Part shown: positions 33,262 to 39,618 of the stretch, piece after piece
How the letters are laid out: each line of letters opens with the position of its first letter
Numbering within the stretch: position 1 is the first letter of the stretch
Origin: DASXBJ01 sp036491755
Lineage (GTDB): Bacteria > Chloroflexota > Dormibacteria > Dormibacterales > Dormibacteraceae
Direction: 5' to 3'
DNA: 64,000 bases
NCBI GenBank assembly: GCA_036491755.1
Contig: DASXBJ010000074.1
Span: forward strand, 1 to 64,000
Program-made: the position numbers and the translations under genes
The notes under the pieces: model-generated
Told to the model about the DNA's origin: nothing
The model's input: only the letters and a program-made list of their open reading frames with translations
Database searches by the model: none

Positions 33262-34163
33262 GGGTTCATCTCGGGCTGCCCGCGAGCCCTGTCGGGGCGG
33301 TGGCGCTCACGGTCGGCAGCTTCGACGGCGTCCATCTCGGTCACCTCGACGTCATCCGGCACACTGTGCGCGCTGCCGAGGCCATCTCTGCGCAGACGGC
33401 ACTCATCACGTTCGAGCCGCATCCTCGCTGCGTCCTCGATCCTGCCAACTGCCCGCAGTCGATCACGACCCTGCAGGAGAAGCTGGCCCTGCTCGAGGCG
33501 GCCGGCATCGACCACGCGATCGTGCTTCGATTCGATCGCGAGCTCGCCTCCCTCACACCCCACGAGTTCATCGCTCGGCTGTCCGCGACGATGGACATCC
33601 GCCGCTGGGTGATCGGGTTCGATTTCGCATTTGGCAGGGGACGGACCGGCAGCGCGGACTGGCTTCGCGCCAATGGCCACGAGGTCGAGGTCGTGCCGCC
33701 GTTCCTCATCGATGAGCACGAGCTGCACAGCTCCGAGGTGAGGCGCCTGATCACCACCGGGGAGGTGGACGCGGCGAACCGACTTTTGGGCCGTGACTAT
33801 TCGATGGGCGGCCCGGTGGAGGCGGGCGAACGTGTCGGCCGGCGGCTCGGCTTCCCGACCGCGAACATTGGCATTGAGCCGAACAAGCTGGTGCCGGCGC
33901 TGGGCGCCTACGCGGGTCGTGCGACTGCGCCCGAGGGCGAGTTCATGGCCGCGCTGTCGGTGGGCTACCGCCCCACGTTCGGCGGCACCCAGCTGCGCGT
34001 GGAGGCATTCCTTCTCGACTTCGAAGGAGACCTCTATCAGAAAAGGCTCGAGCTCCGATTCATCCGGTACCTGCATCCGGACATCAAGTTCCCCAGCCCC
34101 GCAGAGCTTGTCGTGCAGCTCAACAAAGACGTCGCGGACACGCGCCGGATCGCCGCCCCGTGA
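33258..34163 (+). CDS. ribF: Bifunctional riboflavin kinase / FAD synthetase, probable CTG start
   Basis: A 301-residue RibF that makes FMN then FAD. FMN-adenylyltransferase domain: LTVGSFDGVHLGH (17-29), FEPHP, and SSEVRRLI. Riboflavin kinase domain: GRRLGFPTANIGI and the C-terminal PSPAELVVQLNKDVADTRRI. The family's usual start MRVxxGL followed by (V/A)LTVGxFDG is encoded from CTG 33258, which overlaps the truB stop as CTGA. GAGAAGG lies 7 nt upstream. The first canonical start is GTG 33300, which removes the first beta strand. The stop overlaps the next gene as GTGA. Product FAD may serve the two flavoenzymes that follow. Confidence 0.92.
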   Translation: MRVHLGLPASPVGAVALTVGSFDGVHLGHLDVIRHTVRAAEAISAQTALITFEPHPRCVLDPANCPQSITTLQEKLALLEAAGIDHAIVLRFDRELASLTPHEFIARLSATMDIRRWVIGFDFAFGRGRTGSADWLRANGHEVEVVPPFLIDEHELHSSEVRRLITTGEVDAANRLLGRDYSMGGPVEAGERVGRRLGFPTANIGIEPNKLVPALGAYAGRATAPEGEFMAALSVGYRPTFGGTQLRVEAFLLDFEGDLYQKRLELRFIRYLHPDIKFPSPAELVVQLNKDVADTRRIAAP

Positions 34164-35290
34164 GCCGGGTCGTCGTGGTTGGCGGCGGGATGGGCGGGTA
34201 CGTGGCCGCCCTCGCGGCGCGCCGGGACGGGGCGGAGGTGACGATCCTGGCGAGGGCCCCTGGAGCGACGGCGCTCTACGCGGGCGGCATGGAGATCGTC
34301 GACGACCTTGATTCCATTCTGCAACGGCAGCCGCACCATCCGATCACCCGTCTTGGCCTTGACTCGGTACGGCTGGCCACGGAGCTCGACGGAGCGATCC
34401 AGGCTTTGCGTCTCGCGCTCGAGAAGGGAGGGCTGAAGTTCGAAGGGGACTGGCGCACGCGAGGCGTGTACTCCGACATCCATGGGCTGGCCCGCCCCGC
34501 CAACCTCGTGCCGGAGAGTGTGGCCGCCGGCGAGCTGGGTGCGCTGAGCGGGCGCCGGGTGGCGGTCGTCGGCGTCACGCAGGTGGGGGACTACGATGCC
34601 GCGTCGACGGCGCAGGCGCTGCGCGAGCTCCACGGGATCGATGCTGTCCCCGATGAGGTGAGCATCCCTGATCTGCCAGTCGGGGCCGCACTGACCGACC
34701 TGTATGGCCGCCGCGCGCCCTCCGCAACGCGGCCCCAAGCGACATCAATCGCCTACCCGCCGGGGTTCACAAACCTGCCGGCCAACGGCTTCGAGCTTCT
34801 TGCGTCGCCACCATCGCCACACGGCTGGCGCCTGCAGCAGGCGATCGGCCTCGGCATGGTGAGGGCGGAGGTGACCGCACTCGACACGGCCGGCGATCGC
34901 GTCGTGTCGGCGCGCGCCGGGGACCGCACATTTCGCGGCGACGCGTTCGTGCTGGCGACCGGCCATCACATCGGCGGCGGCTTGCGGGGCGGCCGGCATG
35001 CGGCAGAACCGCTGCTCGACCTCGGTGTCTTCCACGATGGGCAGCCGGTGCGAACCCTCGGCACGCGGTTCCAGCACATGCAGTACCTGGATCCTGCTGC
35101 GGAGATGCGGAGCGGCCTGGCCACCGACAGGCGACTGCATCCCCTCGACGCGGAGGGCTCGGTTCGATTCGGCAACCTGTTCGCCGCCGGATCCGTCCTG
35201 GGCGGCTACGACTGCAGCGGCCCGTGCGGATTCGGCGTGCCGATCCTGACGGGATGGCTGGCCGGTCATTTCGCCGCGAGAAACGAGTGA
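34160..35290 (+). CDS. GlpB-like FAD/NAD-binding protein (anaerobic glycerol-3-phosphate dehydrogenase subunit B family)
   Basis: A 376-residue protein with an N-terminal dinucleotide-binding fold (VVVVGGGMGGYVAALAAR). The C-terminal flavin-binding segment is VRFGNLFAAGSVLGGYDCSGPCGFGVPILTGWLAG, as in GlpB. E. coli GlpB works with GlpA and GlpC. No glpA or glpC is adjacent here, so the electron acceptor and substrate are uncertain. GTG start in a 4-nt overlap with ribF, and GTGA overlap with the next gene. Context (AGPS-like enzyme and lipid kinase) suggests glycerophosphate or ether-lipid metabolism; this is inference. Confidence 0.72.
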   Translation: MSRVVVVGGGMGGYVAALAARRDGAEVTILARAPGATALYAGGMEIVDDLDSILQRQPHHPITRLGLDSVRLATELDGAIQALRLALEKGGLKFEGDWRTRGVYSDIHGLARPANLVPESVAAGELGALSGRRVAVVGVTQVGDYDAASTAQALRELHGIDAVPDEVSIPDLPVGAALTDLYGRRAPSATRPQATSIAYPPGFTNLPANGFELLASPPSPHGWRLQQAIGLGMVRAEVTALDTAGDRVVSARAGDRTFRGDAFVLATGHHIGGGLRGGRHAAEPLLDLGVFHDGQPVRTLGTRFQHMQYLDPAAEMRSGLATDRRLHPLDAEGSVRFGNLFAAGSVLGGYDCSGPCGFGVPILTGWLAGHFAARNE

Positions 35291-36648
35291 GAGCGGAGCT
35301 CGAGGCAATCGTCGGGCGGGCTGCCGTCGACGAGCGCGCCGTACGCGACATGTGGCCTCGGGCGATCATGGAACAACGCGCAGGGGAGGCCCCGGACCGG
35401 GTGCTGGTCGTGCGGCCGGCCGGCCGGGAGCAGGTGGCGGCGATTCTCCGATGGGCTGCAGCCGGCGAGGTCAGCGTGATCCCGCTCGGAGGAGGCAGCG
35501 GCGTGTGCGGCGCGCTGTCTCCGGCTCACGGCGAGGTCGTCATCGACATGGCGGCGTTCGATCGGATCCTCGACGTCGACGAGACCAATCTGACCTGCCG
35601 CTGCGAAGCCGGGGTCAACGGCCTCGCCCTCGAAAAGCACCTCAACGCGCTTGGGCTTACGCTCGGCCACTACCCAAGCTCGCTCCCGGGTACGACGGTC
35701 GGCGGGTTGGTCTCGACCCGATCATCGGGGCAGGAGTCCAGCCGCTACGGCGGCATCGAGGACATGGTGCTGAGCCTGGCGGTTGTGCTGCCCGACGGCA
35801 CCTTCGCAGCGCCCCGTCCTGGACCTCGCTCCGCCGTCGGGCCTGCCCTTCACGAGCTGTGGATCGGCGCTGAAGGCGCTCTTGGCGTCGTGCTCGGCGC
35901 TGTTCTGCGCGTCCACCGGCTCCCCCCGTCAACCCTCGGCCGAGGGTATGGATTTGCGGACCTCGCTTCGGGACTCACGTGCATGCGCGAGGTCATGCAG
36001 GCCGGCATCAGGCCGCTGGTGATGCGCCTCTACGATGTCGAAGACAGCGCGTTCAACGGCTTTGATCTGCCCGACGGCGGATGCCTTTTGGTCGTCGCAA
36101 CCGCCGGTCTCGCCGAGGTTGCCGCCGCGGAAGCGGCAGCGGTCAAACGGCTGGCCGCCACGGCCTCCGACCTTGGCGCAGGGCCATGGGAGCGATGGCA
36201 GCGCCACCGTTTCGACCTGTCAGCGGAACGTTTGATGACGTTTCTCGAGCCCCCCAACTCGTACCTGGACACGATCGAGCTGGCCGCGCCCTGGACCGTG
36301 CTGCAGGAGCTGCACGGCAGGGTCAAATCCGCAATAGGCGTCGGCGGACTGGCGTTATGCCATTTCAGTCATGCCTACGAGCAGGGGTGCTGCGCGTATT
36401 TCTCGTTTGGGGGCTCTGGGGAGTCGGAGCAGGATGCCCGCGCCGCTTACTCGCGCGCATGGGAGGGGGCGATGACCTCGGCGCTGGAGCTGGGCGCGAC
36501 AATCAGCCACCATCACGGCGTCGGCCAGGTGCGCTCAAGATGGGTGGCCGACGAGATGGGGGGCTGGATGAAGGTGTGGCGAGCCGTCAAGGAGGGGCTT
36601 GACCCTCACGGGATCATGAATCCAATGGCCCTCGGAGGCTCGAGATAG
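35287..36648 (+). CDS. FAD-linked oxidase of the alkylglycerone-phosphate synthase family
   Basis: 453 residues from GTG 35287 (GTGA overlap). The FAD PP-loop is VIPLGGGSGVCGAL (residues 64-77). The stretch RILDVDETNLTCRCEAGV then LGHYPSSLPGTTVGG resembles AGPS more than glycolate or lactate oxidases. The C-terminal HHHGVG motif (408-413) matches the catalytic HHH motif of alkyl-DHAP synthases. True AGPS swaps the acyl group of acyl-DHAP for a fatty alcohol, giving an ether lipid. Bacterial AGPS-like proteins are mostly uncharacterised, so substrate is inferred. The stop TAG overlaps the lipid-kinase start as ATAG. Confidence 0.75.
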   Translation: MRAELEAIVGRAAVDERAVRDMWPRAIMEQRAGEAPDRVLVVRPAGREQVAAILRWAAAGEVSVIPLGGGSGVCGALSPAHGEVVIDMAAFDRILDVDETNLTCRCEAGVNGLALEKHLNALGLTLGHYPSSLPGTTVGGLVSTRSSGQESSRYGGIEDMVLSLAVVLPDGTFAAPRPGPRSAVGPALHELWIGAEGALGVVLGAVLRVHRLPPSTLGRGYGFADLASGLTCMREVMQAGIRPLVMRLYDVEDSAFNGFDLPDGGCLLVVATAGLAEVAAAEAAAVKRLAATASDLGAGPWERWQRHRFDLSAERLMTFLEPPNSYLDTIELAAPWTVLQELHGRVKSAIGVGGLALCHFSHAYEQGCCAYFSFGGSGESEQDARAAYSRAWEGAMTSALELGATISHHHGVGQVRSRWVADEMGGWMKVWRAVKEGLDPHGIMNPMALGGSR

Positions 36649-37589
36649 GCGGCCAGGCCGGCGCTCCGATCCTCTTCGTCGTCAACCCAGCCTCGGGCGC
36701 GGGCAAGGCGGGGCGGGAATGGGCCCAGGTGGAGCAGTGGCTCCCCTCGACCGGCCTGCCGTTCGAGACTGCGTTCACCACTCGGCCGCTGGAGGCGACA
36801 GAGATCGCGGAGCGGGCCGTCCGGCAGTCGAGGCCGGTCGTCGTGGCAGTCGGAGGCGACGGGACTCTCAACGAAGTCGTGAACGGCTTCTTTCACAACG
36901 GAGCTCCGATTCCCACGACCAGCAAGCTGGCGATGGTTCCGCTGGGCACCGGCGGAGACTTTCGCCGCACGCTGCGAATCCCCAGCGACCCGAGGCAAGC
37001 GGTTGAGGTCCTGCGCAGCGGCCTGACGAGACGGCTCGATGCCGGATGCGTGACGTACGAGAGCGGTGACGGAACCACGTCGGTTCGCCATTTCATCAAC
37101 ATCGCCGATGCCGGCCTGGGTGGGGATGTCGTGTTCCAGATGGGCAACGGCACGAAGCGCTTCGGCAGCGCCGCCTACACGCTCGGGGGCTTTCGGGCGC
37201 TGATTGGTTTCAAGAACAAACCGATGACGGTCAACATCGATGGCGCCACGCACGAGCTGTCCAAGGCTCAGCAGGTGGTGGTCGCCAACTGCCAGTTCTT
37301 TGGCGGCGGCATGAAGATGGCCCCGTCCGCCTCGCCGACGGATGGCGTGTTCGACGTGATCCTGATCAAGGACGCGGGCAAGATCGAGACCATGCGCGGC
37401 ATGAACGACATCCGCAGCGGGAAACATCTCGATCAGACCAATCCCAAGATGGAGCTCATCTACGGCAAGCGCATCACCATCACATCCCCACAGAAGGTTC
37501 GCGTCGACGTGGACGGAGAGGCTGTCGGCTTTCTGCCGGCCTTGTTCGAGATCCAACCCGGCGCGATCGAGTTCATCACGCCCCGATGA
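36645..37589 (+). CDS. Diacylglycerol/lipid kinase (YegS/DgkB family), ATA start
   Basis: A 314-residue lipid kinase. It contains ILFVVNPASGAGKAGREW, the catalytic GGDGTLNEVVNG (70-81), MVPLGTGGDFRRTLRIP (nucleotide-binding GTGGDF) and DVDGEAVGFLP near the end. The conserved first strand ILFVVNPASG is upstream of the first canonical start (GTG 36729). The frame opens at 36603, and ATA 36645 lies in an ATAG overlap with the previous stop. GGAGG (36634-36638) is 6 nt before it, so ATA is the start of choice. It phosphorylates diacylglycerol or a related lipid, matching the lipid context. ATGA overlap with the next gene. Confidence 0.88.
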   Translation: MGGQAGAPILFVVNPASGAGKAGREWAQVEQWLPSTGLPFETAFTTRPLEATEIAERAVRQSRPVVVAVGGDGTLNEVVNGFFHNGAPIPTTSKLAMVPLGTGGDFRRTLRIPSDPRQAVEVLRSGLTRRLDAGCVTYESGDGTTSVRHFINIADAGLGGDVVFQMGNGTKRFGSAAYTLGGFRALIGFKNKPMTVNIDGATHELSKAQQVVVANCQFFGGGMKMAPSASPTDGVFDVILIKDAGKIETMRGMNDIRSGKHLDQTNPKMELIYGKRITITSPQKVRVDVDGEAVGFLPALFEIQPGAIEFITPR

Positions 37590-39088
37590 CCCACGGGGTG
37601 ATCGCCACCCCGCATCGCCTCGCGAGCGAGGCGGGCGCGCAAGTCCTGCGGGACGGCGGCAATGCCATCGACGCTGCGATCGCGGCCGACGCGGTGCTGT
37701 GTGTCGTGTACCCGAGCATGACCTCCGTCGCCGGCGACCTGATGGCCATCGTCTGGCCGGCGGGAGAGGGTGCGCCTGTGGGTCTTGTCGGCGCGGGCCG
37801 CTCGGGAGAGCTGGCAACCATCGAAGCCGTCCGTTCGCGGGGCTATTCCGAGATGCCGGTGCGGGGAGTCCTCACTGTGACGGTGCCCGGCACGGTCGAG
37901 GCATGGGGCCGCCTGCTCGAGCGCTTCGGGACGTTCGGCCTCGGGGCGGTGCTCGAGCCCGCAGCCGCCATCGCATCCGGCGGGTATGTCATCACTCCTG
38001 CGCTGTCGCAGTTCCTCAAGAATGCCGCCTCCAGCTTCCTGAGCCGGGAGCCTGCCGCCCACGCGCTCTACCCTCCGATGGACGCGGGGATGCTGCTGCG
38101 CAACCCCGATCTCGCCTCTGTGCTCCGCGACATCGGACGAGCAGGGATCAGTGGGTTTTACCGAGGCGAGATAGCGGCGGCGATCGTCTCTGCGATCAAG
38201 CGGCGCGACGGCCTTGTCACGGCCCAGGACATGGCGGCGCACCGTTCCTACTGGGTCGACCCGATCGCGGTGCGATACCGAGACCTGGTCGTGTACGAGC
38301 TGCCGCCCCCGACGCAGGGCCTTGCGGCGGCCGGCATCCTCGCCCGGCTGAACGCGGTGGCGCCCGAGCGGCTCCGAGCAGGACCTGGATTCGTCGCGCC
38401 GTTCAAGGCGGCGCGCGATCCCAGCTACTTCCTGCGCGACCTCTACATCACCGACCCTGATTTCGCGCAGACGCCGATCCAGCCGTTTCTGGATCCGAGC
38501 CATTCCGCTGCCGGGGTCTCGAATGGCCGCGAGGGCGGGGACACCGTTTACCTGTGCGCTGCCGACGAGCTCGGCAATGTCGTCTCTCTCATCCAGAGCG
38601 TCGCGTTCGACTTCGGGTCCGGGATCGTCGCCGAGGGCACCGGCATGCTCCTGCAAAACCGAGGCTGCTACTTCAGTCTCGACCCTCAACACGTGAACCG
38701 GCTGGAGCCCAGGAAGCGAACGATGCACACGCTGATCCCCGCCATGGCCGGGCGTGACGGGCGGCCTTGGGCCGCGTTCGGTTCGATGGGCGGTGACGGC
38801 CAACCCCAGCTCCAGACCCAGGTGCTGGTCAACCTGGTCGACCATGATCTCGCGCCGGCCGAGGCGGTGGCCAGGCCCAGGATCCGCATCCTGGCCGACG
38901 GCGTCACCGTGTCGGTCGAGGCCGATTATCCAGGCGCCGCCGAGCTGGCGAGCTCGGGCTGGCAGGTGGAGATGATGCCGCCCCGGCATCATCTTTTCGG
39001 CCACGCGCACGCGATCGTCCTCGACGGTCCGGGGGCCTGGCGGGCGGGCTTTGACCCTCGCTCCGATGGCAGCGTGGAGCTCGTATAG
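37586..39088 (+). CDS. Gamma-glutamyltransferase family protein
   Basis: A 500-residue Ntn-hydrolase of the gamma-glutamyltranspeptidase family. It starts GVIATPHRLASEAGAQVLRDGGNAIDAAIA, the family N-terminus. The autoprocessing nucleophile is probably T320 in GGDTVYLCAADELGNVVSLIQS. The C-terminal AFGSMGGDGQPQLQTQVLVNLVDH block matches. No signal peptide is seen, so a cytoplasmic location is likely unless secretion is atypical. Substrate (glutathione-like thiols or another gamma-glutamyl compound) unknown. ATG overlaps the lipid-kinase stop. Confidence 0.85.
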   Translation: MTHGVIATPHRLASEAGAQVLRDGGNAIDAAIAADAVLCVVYPSMTSVAGDLMAIVWPAGEGAPVGLVGAGRSGELATIEAVRSRGYSEMPVRGVLTVTVPGTVEAWGRLLERFGTFGLGAVLEPAAAIASGGYVITPALSQFLKNAASSFLSREPAAHALYPPMDAGMLLRNPDLASVLRDIGRAGISGFYRGEIAAAIVSAIKRRDGLVTAQDMAAHRSYWVDPIAVRYRDLVVYELPPPTQGLAAAGILARLNAVAPERLRAGPGFVAPFKAARDPSYFLRDLYITDPDFAQTPIQPFLDPSHSAAGVSNGREGGDTVYLCAADELGNVVSLIQSVAFDFGSGIVAEGTGMLLQNRGCYFSLDPQHVNRLEPRKRTMHTLIPAMAGRDGRPWAAFGSMGGDGQPQLQTQVLVNLVDHDLAPAEAVARPRIRILADGVTVSVEADYPGAAELASSGWQVEMMPPRHHLFGHAHAIVLDGPGAWRAGFDPRSDGSVELV

Positions 39089-39103
39089 CGAGCTCCTGAA
39101 CGG

Positions 39104-39118
39104 GCGGGAGCGTCCCGC
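39104..39118 (+). other. Hairpin between the ggt-family gene and rpsO
   Basis: GCGGGA-GCG-TCCCGC makes a 6-bp stem with a 3-nt loop, 4 bp before the rpsO -10 box. There is no T-run, so at best a weak terminator of the upstream operon. Confidence 0.35.
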
Positions 39119-39121
39119 ACG

Positions 39122-39127
39122 TATACT
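39122..39127 (+). promoter_or_regulatory. -10 element of rpsO
   Basis: TATACT, 13 nt before the TTG start of rpsO. The -35 region is poor. It would give a leader of only about 6 nt. Confidence 0.45.
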
Positions 39128-39140
39128 TCGAGATCGAGTT

Positions 39141-39410
39141 TTGGCAGTAGAGACAGAAGTCAAAGGCAAGCTGATCGGTGAGCACAAGCGCGCCGATAAG
39201 GACACGGGATCGCCCGAGGTTCAGATCGCGCTGTTCACCACGCGGATCCGGGAGCTCACCGAGCACCTGAAGATCCACGCCAAGGACCATCACTCTCGCC
39301 GCGGCCTGCTGCTCCTGGTGGGCAAACAACGGCGCCTGCTGAACTACCTGAGGGACACCGACATCGAGCGCTATCGCGCGCTGGTCGCCAAGCTCGGGAT
39401 CAGGAGATAG
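39141..39410 (+). CDS. rpsO: 30S ribosomal protein S15 (uS15)
   Basis: Exactly 89 residues from TTG 39141, the standard S15 length. It contains HKRADKDTGSPEVQIALFTTRIRELTEHLKIHAKDHHSRRGLLLLVGKQRRLLNYL in conserved order. It binds the 16S central domain. Longer in-frame starts run into the upstream gene and are not conserved. rpsO directly precedes pnp, as in most bacteria. Confidence 0.94.
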   Translation: MAVETEVKGKLIGEHKRADKDTGSPEVQIALFTTRIRELTEHLKIHAKDHHSRRGLLLLVGKQRRLLNYLRDTDIERYRALVAKLGIRR

Positions 39411-39422
39411 TCAGTCGTACGT

Positions 39423-39441
39423 AGGGCGCCCAGGGCGCCTT
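39423..39441 (+). terminator. Weak terminator-like hairpin after rpsO
   Basis: AG-GGCGCC-CAG-GGCGCC-TT forms an 8-bp stem (one G-U pair) with a 3-nt loop, followed by a T/A-rich tract (CAATTTAAT). Probably a partial terminator between rpsO and pnp. Confidence 0.4.
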
Positions 39442-39452
39442 CAATTTAATCC

Positions 39453-39616
39453 GGGAGGACCCCACGCTGGTAGCGCGGGTCAGCTCTTAGAAGCCCTCAC
39501 TCAGATCGCCGAGGATCCGCAGGTAGCGCATCGGCGAGCGCTGGGCGGCGGCTGCTAGGAATCTGGCCCAGATCGCACCTCCGGGGGTCGTCCTCCCACA
39601 TACGTGGAGGTATGTG
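39453..39616 (+). promoter_or_regulatory. Structured pnp leader with the ribosome-binding site in a hairpin loop
   Basis: GGGAGGAC (39453-39460) is perfectly complementary to GTCCTCCC (39590-39597), closing an element of about 145 nt. Adjacent to it, CACATAC (39597-39603) pairs with GTATGTG (39610-39616) and places most of the Shine-Dalgarno sequence GGAGG in the 6-nt loop, 2 nt before the GTG start. In E. coli, pnp is autoregulated through a structured leader. A similar control is inferred here, with different structure. The region contains no gene. Confidence 0.5.
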
Positions 39617-39618
39617 AA

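Noticed and set aside
39452..39500. tRNA-like D-arm (GCTGGTAGCGC) in the rpsO-pnp gap
   Set aside because: No acceptor stem, anticodon arm or TTCGA T-loop could be matched, so it is not a tRNA gene.
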